The notes under the pieces were generated by a model. That model worked only from the letters and a program-made list of their open reading frames with translations, was not told where the DNA came from and made no database searches. From assembly GCA_900769075.1 (NCBI GenBank), contig CAAGFE010000057.1, positions 1 to 44,586 of the forward strand: a DNA stretch of 44,586 nucleotides, read 5' to 3'. A program made the translations under genes and the position numbers. Source of the stretch: Clostridia bacterium. GTDB lineage: Bacteria; Bacillota; Clostridia; Christensenellales; Aristaeellaceae. Of the stretch, positions 15,852-23,049 are shown in pieces. Positions within the stretch are counted from its first letter, which is position 1; the number at the start of each line of letters is the position of its first letter.

Positions 15852-16159
15852 CAGGCGTTGATCGCGGTGATCTCCACCTTGGTGTAGGGCTGACGATGGC
15901 CCTGACGGCGGTGGTAGTTCTTCTTGGACTTGTACTTGTAGATCATGATCTTCTCGCCCTTGACCTGGGCGACGACCTTGCCCTCAACGGTCGCACCGGC
16001 GACAGTGGGGTTGCCGACCTTGATCTCACCATTGTTCTCGACCATCAGAACGTCGAAGGAAATGGTGGAACCGTCTTCCTGGTTCACCTTGTCGATGTAA
16101 ATGGTCTCACCCTGAGACACGCGGTACTGCTTGTTGCCGGCGCTGATGATAGCGTACAT
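15851..16159 (-). CDS. rplU: 50S ribosomal protein L21
   Basis: A 102-residue ribosomal protein that binds 23S rRNA. It opens MYAIISAGNKQYRVSQGE and carries the C-terminal RNA-binding segment YKSKKNYHRRQGHRQPYTKV. AGGAGGTG lies 7 nt before the ATG. First gene of the operon, behind a consensus promoter and a folded leader. Confidence 0.97.
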   Translation of the reverse strand: MYAIISAGNKQYRVSQGETIYIDKVNQEDGSTISFDVLMVENNGEIKVGNPTVAGATVEGKVVAQVKGEKIMIYKYKSKKNYHRRQGHRQPYTKVEITAINA

Positions 16160-16182
16160 GCAAAAGCACCTCCTATTATTAC

Positions 16183-16230
16183 TCGCCAGGATTTGAGGTT
16201 GTGCAGATGCACATTGACAGACCTCTCCTG
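16183..16230 (-). promoter_or_regulatory. Candidate L21 leader RNA
   Basis: In the leader between the promoter and rplU, CAGGA/TCCTG (16226-16230 with 16187-16191) stacks on GAGGT/ACCTC (16221-16225 with 16195-16199) around a 3-nt bulge, and encloses GTGCA/TGCAC (16201-16212). Firmicutes L21 operons are known to have an autoregulatory leader; identity with that family was not tested. Confidence 0.5.
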
Positions 16231-16244
16231 AGCGGCCAGCAAAT

Positions 16245-16273
16245 AATATAGCACAATCCGCCCGGAATGTCAA
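16245..16273 (-). promoter_or_regulatory. Promoter of rplU-prp-rpmA
   Basis: Consensus TTGACA (16268-16273) and TATATT (16245-16250), exactly 17 nt apart. Confidence 0.85.
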
Positions 16274-16326
16274 CAGCAATTCGGCGGAAATACCTTGATT
16301 TTGCGCGGTTTTCCATGTATTTTCTG

Positions 16327-17283
16327 TTACAGCAGCGCCCGCTGGAGAACCCGGGTGGCAAAGTCCGCCTGCTGACGGAACTCCGCCCGTTCCTGCGGTG
16401 CTGCATGCAGGTACTGGCTGTAATAGTCGCAAACCGCCAGCTGATAGAGGTACACGTCCATCAAATGCGCCAGATCGTAAGCGTTCAGCGGGGCAACGCT
16501 GGTGTAGGCAGCCACCTGCGTCGCCAGCCGTGCCTCATCGAAGCCGCCGTCCCGGCATTCCGGCGCGGCGTAGAAATAGGAGCGCACCAGCTCCCACACC
16601 ACCGGGTGAACGCAGGCGCTCGTCCAGTCAATGATCGCCCGCACCTGTCCATCCTTGCAGAGAATCTGATTCACCGTATAGTCGCCGCGGCTGTTCCGGC
16701 AGGTGAGGCGAGAGGGATCAATGCGCCAGCTGCGAATCCGCTCCGCTGCCTTCATGCGCAGAAGGAGGGAGTGCGCCACATCCTCTTCGCCGCGTTCCCG
16801 GGCAAGGGTCAGCGACCGATCATAGGATTGAATGGCCGCATCCGGGGTCATGTGGGTGAAGAAGCCGGCTCCAATCCCCTCTGGCAGTGTCGGATACGCT
16901 GCCAGCGCCCGATGAACGCGCCCCAGCAGCAGCGGCGATTCCGCGATGAACCAGTCCGGAGCGGTGTTCATCGGGAAATTGCGTCCGTCCACAAAGTGCT
17001 GAAGATGGCACACCCGATGGACGTCCCACGGGGTGGTCAGGGAACCCTGGCGGTTGGGCATAAATTCCGACGCAGGAATCCCCTGATCCCGCAGAAAGCG
17101 GCAGAGTGCTGCCTCCTGCTCCGGGTGATTGATCGCATTCGCCTTGACAATCTTGAATACATACTTGCCGGACGCAGTGTCCACCCGGAAGGTGTCGCCG
17201 CCCACGCCGGTACTCATTCGGTCAATCTCCTGTACCTCCAGCCCGTAATGCCGGGACAGGAACGCAGCGATGGCATGCTTCAT
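16327..17283 (-). CDS. Phosphotransferase enzyme family protein (APH fold)
   Basis: A 318-residue kinase-like protein of the aminoglycoside phosphotransferase/choline kinase fold. The nucleotide lysine is in KYVFKIVKAN; the catalytic loop is RGDYTVNQIL (H-x-D replaced by R-G-D), and the metal-binding motif is AIIDWTSA. GAGGTGA precedes the ATG. It follows an HAD hydrolase by 10 bases; together they may phosphorylate and dephosphorylate one small molecule, but that is speculation. Antibiotic resistance is not implied; most chromosomal members act on metabolites. Confidence 0.8.
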   Translation of the reverse strand: MKHAIAAFLSRHYGLEVQEIDRMSTGVGGDTFRVDTASGKYVFKIVKANAINHPEQEAALCRFLRDQGIPASEFMPNRQGSLTTPWDVHRVCHLQHFVDGRNFPMNTAPDWFIAESPLLLGRVHRALAAYPTLPEGIGAGFFTHMTPDAAIQSYDRSLTLARERGEEDVAHSLLLRMKAAERIRSWRIDPSRLTCRNSRGDYTVNQILCKDGQVRAIIDWTSACVHPVVWELVRSYFYAAPECRDGGFDEARLATQVAAYTSVAPLNAYDLAHLMDVYLYQLAVCDYYSQYLHAAPQERAEFRQQADFATRVLQRALL

Positions 17284-17293
17284 CACATTCACC

Positions 17294-17929
17294 TCAGCGG
17301 AAGAATCGGGCCAGTTTTCCCGGCTGATTGAAGCACAGCCCCTGCCAGCCTGCGTCAAGGGCAGCCTCAATGTTCGCGGGGCTGTCGTCAATGAACAGCG
17401 TCCTGGCGGGATCCAAACTGAATTTGTTGATCAGGTGGTCGTAAATCTGACGTCCCGGTTTGACCATGTGCAGCCGTCCGCTGACGACATAATCGTCAAA
17501 CAAGGAGAAGAAATCATGCTTCTGACAGGCGTAAGCAAATTCCTTGTCCGCATAGTTGGTCAGGGCATAGAGCTTCATGCCGTGCGATTTGCAGGCTTTC
17601 AGTGCTGCGACTCCCTCCTGAATCACGGGCAGGTCGTTCCACCGGGTCATCACCCGGCGAACATAGGGTTCCAGCTCCGGTGCGTTGGCGGACATGGCGT
17701 CGATGACCTCCTCCACCGAAGCGCTGCCGCGATCCCGCATGCACCAGTAGGGGGATTTGAAAATGCGGACGGTCAGTTCCGCATGCAGGTCAGGCTGCTC
17801 GGGGATCAAACGGTTCAGCTGTTCCTCCGGCGTCCAGGTGAGCAGCACGTTGCCCACATCGAACACCACCGCGTCGAATTTATCCCAGGGCATGGATGAA
17901 TACAGATCATCGATCATCAAACGAATCAT
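17294..17929 (-). CDS. HAD-family hydrolase (YihX/HAD-IA type)
   Basis: A 211-residue phosphatase. Motif I is FDVGNVLLTW: the second Asp position of D-x-D is Asn (DVGN), a common variant in HAD-IA proteins such as YihX. Motif II is ALTNY, motif III the Lys in MVKPGRQIY, and motif IV is FIDDSPANIEAA. GAGGTG lies 7 nt before the ATG at 17929. First gene of the operon with the APH-fold protein, transcribed from a promoter facing away from deoB. Confidence 0.87.
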   Translation of the reverse strand: MIRLMIDDLYSSMPWDKFDAVVFDVGNVLLTWTPEEQLNRLIPEQPDLHAELTVRIFKSPYWCMRDRGSASVEEVIDAMSANAPELEPYVRRVMTRWNDLPVIQEGVAALKACKSHGMKLYALTNYADKEFAYACQKHDFFSLFDDYVVSGRLHMVKPGRQIYDHLINKFSLDPARTLFIDDSPANIEAALDAGWQGLCFNQPGKLARFFR

Positions 17930-17948
17930 GTCGAAACACCTCGCTGGC

Positions 17949-17977
17949 AGTATAGCATGAAATGTTGTGCTTTTCAA
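17949..17977 (-). promoter_or_regulatory. Promoter of the HAD-APH operon
   Basis: TTGAAA (17972-17977) and TATACT (17949-17954), 17 nt apart. Its -35 box shares 5 bases with that of the divergent deoB promoter. Confidence 0.7.
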
Positions 17978-17999
17978 GAAGGCAAAAATGGTGTATAAT
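17971..17999 (+). promoter_or_regulatory. Promoter of deoB operon
   Basis: TTTTCA (17971-17976, weak -35) and TATAAT (17994-17999), 17 nt apart; leader about 18 nt. Confidence 0.65.
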
Positions 18000-18022
18000 G
18001 CAGGCATAAGGAGGTCTTTGGC

Positions 18023-19183
18023 ATGAAGCGAGTATTTTTGACGGTCCTGGACGGCGCGGGCGTGGGGTATCTGCCGGATGCGGCGCAGTACGACGACGTG
18101 GGCGCGTGCACCTGGGGACATGTGATGGATCGCTGCCAGCCCAGATTGCCGAATCTGGCGAAGCTGGGGCTGGGACAGATAGAAGGCACGCATTATCCGG
18201 CGGATCCGGCGGCGGTCGGCGCGTTCGGACGCGCCCTGGAGGCCAGCGCCGGCAAGGACACCACCACCGGGCACTGGGAGCTGGCGGGCTGCAGGCTGGA
18301 TCATCCTTTCCCGACCTTTCCCAACGGCTTCCCGGCGGATTTCATGGCCCGCTACGAGGCGGCCATCGGTCACAAATGCATCGGCAACTATGCATCCTCC
18401 GGCACCGTGATCCTGGATGAGCTGGGCGAGGAACACATGATGAACCGCACGCCCATCGTCTATACCTCGGCGGACAGCGTGTTCCAGATTGCCTGCCATG
18501 AGGATGTGTTCAGCCGGGAAGAGCTGTACGAATTCTGCCGCATCGCCCGGGAGATGCTCGTGGGCGACTTCTGCGTGGGCCGGGTGATTGCCCGTCCCTT
18601 TGTCGGCACGGGCAAGGGCGCGTTCAAGCGCACCGCAGGCCGCCGTGACTTTGCCGTGCCGCCCTTCAGCCCCACGCTGCTGGACGCCTGCAAGGAAGCC
18701 GGCATGGCTTCTCTGGGGGTGGGCAAGATTGAGGACATCTTCGCGGAGCAGGGCCTGACCGGCTCCAACCACGCCAGCGGCAATCCGGCCTGCATCGAGG
18801 CATGGCTGGATTACATGAAGCAGCCCTTTGAGGGCATCTGCTTCACCAATCTGGTGGATACCGACATGCAGTACGGTCACCGCAACGATCCCGAGGGCTT
18901 CGCGGCGGCGCTGGAATACTTCGACCGGAAGCTGCCGGAGATTCAGTCCCTGATGACGGACGAGGATCTGCTCATCATCACCGCCGATCACGGCTGCGAT
19001 CCCTGCTTCCCCGGCACCGACCATACCCGGGAGCACATCCCGCTTTTGGTCTGGCACAGGGGCATGACCGGCCTGGTTGATCTGGGCCTGCGCACCACCT
19101 ACGCCGACGTTGCCGCGACCTGCGCCCAATGGCTGGGCCTGCCCGAGCGCTTCGGCGCAGCTTCCTTTGCGGATCAACTGTGA
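18023..19183 (+). CDS. deoB: Phosphopentomutase
   Basis: A 386-residue alkaline-phosphatase-superfamily enzyme that interconverts (deoxy)ribose 1- and 5-phosphate in nucleoside salvage. The metal-site Asp is in FLTVLDGAGVG; the phosphorylated Thr is in KDTTTGHWEL; the C-terminal metal ligands are in LIITADHGCDP and H-T-R-E. AAGGAGG lies 8 nt before the ATG. PNP follows by 17 bases and supplies its substrate. Confidence 0.97.
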   Translation: MKRVFLTVLDGAGVGYLPDAAQYDDVGACTWGHVMDRCQPRLPNLAKLGLGQIEGTHYPADPAAVGAFGRALEASAGKDTTTGHWELAGCRLDHPFPTFPNGFPADFMARYEAAIGHKCIGNYASSGTVILDELGEEHMMNRTPIVYTSADSVFQIACHEDVFSREELYEFCRIAREMLVGDFCVGRVIARPFVGTGKGAFKRTAGRRDFAVPPFSPTLLDACKEAGMASLGVGKIEDIFAEQGLTGSNHASGNPACIEAWLDYMKQPFEGICFTNLVDTDMQYGHRNDPEGFAAALEYFDRKLPEIQSLMTDEDLLIITADHGCDPCFPGTDHTREHIPLLVWHRGMTGLVDLGLRTTYADVAATCAQWLGLPERFGAASFADQL

Positions 19184-19200
19184 TGATACAGGAGGAACAT

Positions 19201-20019
19201 ATGCAGGATTATCTTGACAAGCTCCATACGGCTGCCGACTATCTCCGGGAAAAGGTCGGCGGTGCGGAAATCGGCGTGATTCTCGGCTCCGGCCTGGGCG
19301 ATTATGTCGAAGCGCTGGAGGAGGCAAAATACGTTGACTACAAGGATATTCCCGGCTTCCCGCGTTCGACCGCGCCCGGTCATGCAGGGCGCTGGTGGAC
19401 CGGCATGCTCCACGGCAAGCGCGTCTGCATGATGCAGGGCCGCTTCCATGCCTACGAGGGCTGGAGCATGGAGGAGGTCACCATGCCGGTGCGGGTCATG
19501 TCCCTGCTGGGCGTCAAAACGTTGTTCGTCACCAACGCGGCCGGCGGCGTGAACCTTGACTTCTCCCAGGGCTGCCTGATGATCATCAGCGACTTCATCA
19601 ACATGTCCGGCAGGAATCCGCTCACCGGCCCCAACCTGAGCGAGTTCGGCGTGCGTTTCCCCGATATGACCCATGCCTACGACACGGAACTGATCAGGCT
19701 CTGCGAAGCGCAGGCGGAAAAGCTGGGCGTGGCGGTGCGCAAGGGCGTCTACATGTGGATGAACGGCCCCTGCTACGAAACCCCGGCGGAAATCCGCATG
19801 GCCCGCATCTGCGGCGCGGACGCGGTGGGCATGTCCACCGTGCCGGAAACCATTGTGGCGCGTCACTGCGGCATGCGCGTGCTGGGCGTGAGCTGCATCA
19901 CCAACATGGCGGCCGGTATCCTGGACGTGAAGCTGGACGAGCAGGAGGTCATCGAAACCGCCTCCCGCGTCAAGGGCACCTTCCGTGCATTGCTGGACGC
20001 GACCATCGAGGCGCTGTAA
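19201..20019 (+). CDS. Purine nucleoside phosphorylase
   Basis: A 272-residue trimeric-type (PNP family 2) phosphorolytic enzyme that releases guanine or hypoxanthine and ribose 1-phosphate. Motifs: phosphate loop GVILGSGLGDY, PGHAGRWWTG, TNAAGGVNLDF, base/ribose site CYETPAEIRM and GMSTVPETI. The ATG at 19201 is preferred to one at 19183 because AGGAGG lies between them, 5 nt before 19201. Second gene of deoB-PNP-SDR-dacF, corresponding to pupG of Bacillus. Confidence 0.95.
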   Translation: MQDYLDKLHTAADYLREKVGGAEIGVILGSGLGDYVEALEEAKYVDYKDIPGFPRSTAPGHAGRWWTGMLHGKRVCMMQGRFHAYEGWSMEEVTMPVRVMSLLGVKTLFVTNAAGGVNLDFSQGCLMIISDFINMSGRNPLTGPNLSEFGVRFPDMTHAYDTELIRLCEAQAEKLGVAVRKGVYMWMNGPCYETPAEIRMARICGADAVGMSTVPETIVARHCGMRVLGVSCITNMAAGILDVKLDEQEVIETASRVKGTFRALLDATIEAL

Positions 20020-20020
20020 C

Positions 20021-20755
20021 ATGCGGAGAATTGCACTGATTTCCGGCGGCTCCCGCGGGATCGGAGCCGCCTGCGTCCGCGCCTTTGCCCAGGACGGATA
20101 TGCCGTGGTGTTCCTGTACAACCGCAGCGCCGGCAAGGCGGAGGCGCTTGTGCAGGCGCTTCGCAGCGAAGGCCGGGATGTGACGGCGTACCCCTGCGAC
20201 GTATCCGACCCGCAGCAGGTCGCGGCAACGGTGGCTGACATCCTGCGTACCTACCGCCGCATCGACGTGCTGGTCAACTGCGCGGGCATCGCCCATATCG
20301 GGCTGTTCACCGACATGACGGAGGACGAATGGGATCGCCTTTTCGCCGTGAATGTCCGCAGCGCCTTCTCACTCACGAAGGCTGTCCTTCCGGGGATGAT
20401 CTCCGCCCGGAAGGGGAGCATCGTCAACGTGAGCAGCATGTGGGGCGAGGTGGGCGCAAGCTGCGAGGTGGCCTATTCCGCCACGAAGGCCGCGCTGATC
20501 GGCCTGACGAAGGCCCTCGCCAAGGAGGTCGGCCCCAGCGGCGTGCGGGTCAACTGCGTCACGCCCGGCGTGATCGACACGGACATGAACGCCCAGCTCA
20601 CCGAGGATGACCGTGCCGCCCTGGCGGACGAAACACCCCTGGGCCGCATCGGCACAGCGGAGGAGGTTGCCAAAACGATTCTGTTCCTGTGCGGCGAGGG
20701 GGCGTCCTTCATCACCGGACAGGTGCTGGGCGTCAGCGGCGGTTTGGTCATCTGA
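20021..20755 (+). CDS. Short-chain dehydrogenase/reductase, FabG-like
   Basis: A 244-residue NAD(P)-dependent SDR oxidoreductase. The cofactor motif is GGSRGIG (9-15); NCAG is at 87-90; the catalytic tetrad is N111, S139, Y152 and K156 (YSATK). The cofactor-side residues YNRSAGKA suggest NADP(H). It starts 1 base after the PNP stop, so the two are coupled. FabG-like enzymes are broad; no other fatty-acid genes are nearby, so 3-oxoacyl-ACP reductase activity is uncertain. Confidence 0.9.
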   Translation: MRRIALISGGSRGIGAACVRAFAQDGYAVVFLYNRSAGKAEALVQALRSEGRDVTAYPCDVSDPQQVAATVADILRTYRRIDVLVNCAGIAHIGLFTDMTEDEWDRLFAVNVRSAFSLTKAVLPGMISARKGSIVNVSSMWGEVGASCEVAYSATKAALIGLTKALAKEVGPSGVRVNCVTPGVIDTDMNAQLTEDDRAALADETPLGRIGTAEEVAKTILFLCGEGASFITGQVLGVSGGLVI

Positions 20756-20813
20756 CACATAATTTCATCCCATGCGGGACATGATGATTCCAAAACATCA
20801 AGGAGGAATCAGC

Positions 20814-21974
20814 ATGTCCTTTTTTCGGCGCATCCTGGCGGTGACAACAGTGCTGTGCCTGCTGCTGCCCCTTGCGGCAGCCGCTCAGCCCCTGGAGGAA
20901 GGTCAGCCCATGACGCTGACGTCACCCTCGGCCATTCTGGCGGAAACAGCCACCGGCGCAGTCATCTTTGAGAAGAACGCGGACGAACGGCGGGAGGTCG
21001 CGTCGATCACCAAGCTGATGACGGCCCTGCTGGTGCTGGAGGCGCTGGATCGGGGCGATGTGCAGCTGACCGACCAGGTGCAGGTCAGCCGGAACGCCGC
21101 CTCCATGAAGGGTTCCCAGGCCCTGCTGGACGCGAACGCGGTGTATTCCCTGGAGGATCTGCTCCGCACCACCATCATGGCCAGCGCGAATGATTCCGCC
21201 GTGGCACTGTCCGAATACCTCTGCGGCAGCGAGGAAGCCTTTGTTGCCCGGATGAACGCCCGCGCCCAGGAGCTGGGCATGATCAATACCAACTATGTCA
21301 ACTGCACCGGCTACCCCCAGGACGGGCAGTACACCACAGCCCGCGACGTGTGTACGCTCTGCTGCGAGGTGGCGATGCATCCGCTCTACACGACCTATTC
21401 CTCCGTGTGGATTGACAAGCTGACCCATCCCGGCGGGCGCGTGACCGACCTGACCAACACCAACCGCCTCGTGCGCTTCTATCAGGGCTGCGACGGCTTC
21501 AAGACCGGCTCCACCGACGCGGCGAAATACTGCCTGGCCGCCACCGCCGAGAAGAACGGCATGCGATTGGTGGCGATCGTCCTGGGAACGCCCGTCAGCC
21601 AGACCCGCTTTGACGAATGCCGCGCCATGCTGGACTACGGCTTTGCAAACTATCAGCGGGTGACCGTCGCCCGCAAGGGGGATCTGCTGGGGGAAAGCCT
21701 GCCCGTGCGCGGCGGCGCGGCGGATACGGTGGACCTCGCCCTGGGCAGCGGCCTGTCGATGCTGCTGAAGAACGGTCAGCAGTCCGGGCTGAAGCTGGAG
21801 CTCTCCCTGCCGGAACGGGTGGAAGCGCCCATCCAGCGCGGCGATGTGCTGGGCATGGTGAACGTGCTGCTGAACGGGCAGGTGATTGCCCGGCTGAACT
21901 GCGTCGCCGCGGCGGATGTGCCCCGGCCCGGGTTCATCGAGGGGCTGTACCGGATATTGAACAACTGGCGGTAA
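20814..21974 (+). CDS. dacF: D-alanyl-D-alanine carboxypeptidase (DacF-like, peptidase S11)
   Basis: A 386-residue penicillin-binding protein that trims the terminal D-Ala of peptidoglycan stem peptides outside the cell. Signal peptide at 1-24. Active-site motifs: SITK with S64 and K67, SAN at 124-126, and KTG at 230-232. A PBP5_C beta domain follows (VTVARKGDLLGESLPV) and the C-terminus has an amphipathic tail (LYRILNNW) for membrane contact. AAGGAGG lies 7 nt before the ATG. Bacillus has drm-pupG-dacF, so this is probably the DacF orthologue, which acts on spore cortex. Confidence 0.93.
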   Translation: MSFFRRILAVTTVLCLLLPLAAAAQPLEEGQPMTLTSPSAILAETATGAVIFEKNADERREVASITKLMTALLVLEALDRGDVQLTDQVQVSRNAASMKGSQALLDANAVYSLEDLLRTTIMASANDSAVALSEYLCGSEEAFVARMNARAQELGMINTNYVNCTGYPQDGQYTTARDVCTLCCEVAMHPLYTTYSSVWIDKLTHPGGRVTDLTNTNRLVRFYQGCDGFKTGSTDAAKYCLAATAEKNGMRLVAIVLGTPVSQTRFDECRAMLDYGFANYQRVTVARKGDLLGESLPVRGGAADTVDLALGSGLSMLLKNGQQSGLKLELSLPERVEAPIQRGDVLGMVNVLLNGQVIARLNCVAAADVPRPGFIEGLYRILNNWR

Positions 21975-21980
21975 CGCAAA

Positions 21981-22016
21981 AGGGCCGGCGCGCGAATCAA
22001 CCCGCACGCCGGCCCT
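21981..22016. terminator. Convergent terminator, dacF and methyltransferase
   Basis: A 13-bp GC-rich stem (AGGGCCGGCG core, one mismatch) lies between two convergent stop codons, with TTTT on the minus strand. Confidence 0.75.
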
Positions 22017-22020
22017 GCTT

Positions 22021-22815
22021 TCACTTGTGAACGACCTTGCGGTACCGCACCACCTGTGCCCCGAAGGAGCCGGTGTAGGGCAGGGCCTCAAAGCCGCGGC
22101 TGATCATCTCCTGCTTGATGGCGGCGGGGTTGTGCTGATCGCCGGGAACGTCCAGGATGAGCCCGCCCGGTTTGCACACGCGCGCCATTTCAGCGATTTC
22201 CGCATCGTAGTCATCGCCCACCACATGCCCGGAGATCACGATGTCAAAGGTATCGTCCGGGTAGGGGAGCGAGTCCGCAAAGCCGTCCGTCACCCGGACG
22301 TTGCGAATGTCCTCTGCCTTGCATTTCTCCAGCAGAAACCGGCGCAGGGTGCCCACCGGTTCCACCGCATAGACCTCCGCTGCCTTTTCCGCCGCGGCAA
22401 AGGTCAGCCGTCCGCTGCCGCTGCCCACGTCCAGCACGCGCTTGCTGGTGAGGTCAGCGATTTCATACAGGCGCGCCTTGTCCCAGCCGTACACGAAGGG
22501 ACAGTGGGTTTCCATCACCTCCGGCGTGGTGTAGGTCACGAAGTCCTCCATCCAGCCAAGCACGGCGCACTCGCAGCGGCGCAACTCTGCCGGGGAGACC
22601 TCGCTGGCCCCGGCGCACAGTTCCTCCAGCATCGCCGCATGCTCGGGAAGAAGGTGCCCGATATCCCATTTCACCGCCGGATGGGCCTTGAGGGCAACGC
22701 CCAATTCGGTGCGGATGTCATTGGCACATCCGCAGAGGTAGTTCAGCTGGAAGCGCTCCATCAGAAGGATGCAGTTGAAGTCGTAGTTGTTCACATCAAT
22801 CCAGTTCAGTGCCAT
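22021..22815 (-). CDS. Class I SAM-dependent methyltransferase with an attenuator-like leader
   Basis: A 264-residue methyltransferase. The N-terminal 110 residues form a lineage-specific cap (YLCGCANDIRTELG, AHPAVKWDIGHLLPEH). The SAM-binding core follows: motif I VLDVGSGSGRLTFAA, the acid in YAVEP, FDIVISGHVVGDD and GGLILDVPGD. GGAGG lies 5 nt before the ATG. Its own promoter drives a leader that also encodes a 16-residue peptide and contains segments complementary to this Shine-Dalgarno site. The acceptor is unknown; it is not an Erm-type rRNA methylase by motif. Confidence 0.87.
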   Translation of the reverse strand: MALNWIDVNNYDFNCILLMERFQLNYLCGCANDIRTELGVALKAHPAVKWDIGHLLPEHAAMLEELCAGASEVSPAELRRCECAVLGWMEDFVTYTTPEVMETHCPFVYGWDKARLYEIADLTSKRVLDVGSGSGRLTFAAAEKAAEVYAVEPVGTLRRFLLEKCKAEDIRNVRVTDGFADSLPYPDDTFDIVISGHVVGDDYDAEIAEMARVCKPGGLILDVPGDQHNPAAIKQEMISRGFEALPYTGSFGAQVVRYRKVVHK

Positions 22816-22820
22816 ATCTT

Positions 22821-22861
22821 CCTCCAGATTATGTTCGGAGGGTCAGCTGCAGCGGCCCTCC
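22821..22861 (-). promoter_or_regulatory. Candidate translational attenuator
   Basis: Three segments compete. GGAGGG (22856-22861, inside the leader-peptide codons Q-E-G) can pair with CCCTCC (22837-22842). The same CCTCC can instead pair with the Shine-Dalgarno GGAGG (22821-22825) of the methyltransferase. The first pairing frees the ribosome-binding site and the second hides it, so ribosome position on the leader peptide could decide expression. Confidence 0.55.
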
Positions 22862-22893
22862 TGGCTGTTGATAACGCTCAAAGTGTGCTTCAT
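22843..22893 (-). CDS. Putative 16-residue leader peptide
   Basis: An open frame, MKHTLSVINSQEGRCS, starts 27 bases after the promoter -10 region's likely start site and ends 27 bases before the methyltransferase start. AAGGA precedes the ATG by 9 nt; an overlapping ATG 9 bases upstream has no spacing from it and is unlikely. The length and place match leader peptides of erm-type resistance genes. No homologue is recognised. It may instead serve only as a translation entry site. Confidence 0.5.
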   Translation of the reverse strand: MKHTLSVINSQEGRCS

Positions 22894-22935
22894 GTATCTC
22901 ATTCCTTTCCGGTGGATTCCGCAGCGCGGTGACTC

Positions 22936-22964
22936 ATTGTAGCATGGTATGGGGCGTTTGACAA
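22936..22964 (-). promoter_or_regulatory. Promoter for the leader peptide-methyltransferase transcript
   Basis: TTGTCA (22959-22964) and TACAAT (22936-22941), 17 nt apart. It is back to back with the ychF promoter; the -35 boxes are 15 bases apart. Confidence 0.75.
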
Positions 22965-22979
22965 GTGGCGCGCGCACCC

Positions 22980-23008
22980 TTGCTTTTTTCCGCGAAAGCG
23001 TATATAAT
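22980..23008 (+). promoter_or_regulatory. Promoter for ychF
   Basis: TTGCTT (22980-22985) and TATAAT (23003-23008), 17 nt apart. Confidence 0.7.
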
Positions 23009-23049
23009 ACGATGGATACCCGACCAACCAAGAAGGAGAAGAAGAACTG

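Noticed and set aside
16327..17283. Aminoglycoside resistance gene
   Set aside because: Only the general fold is visible; the catalytic loop differs from resistance enzymes and the context is metabolic.
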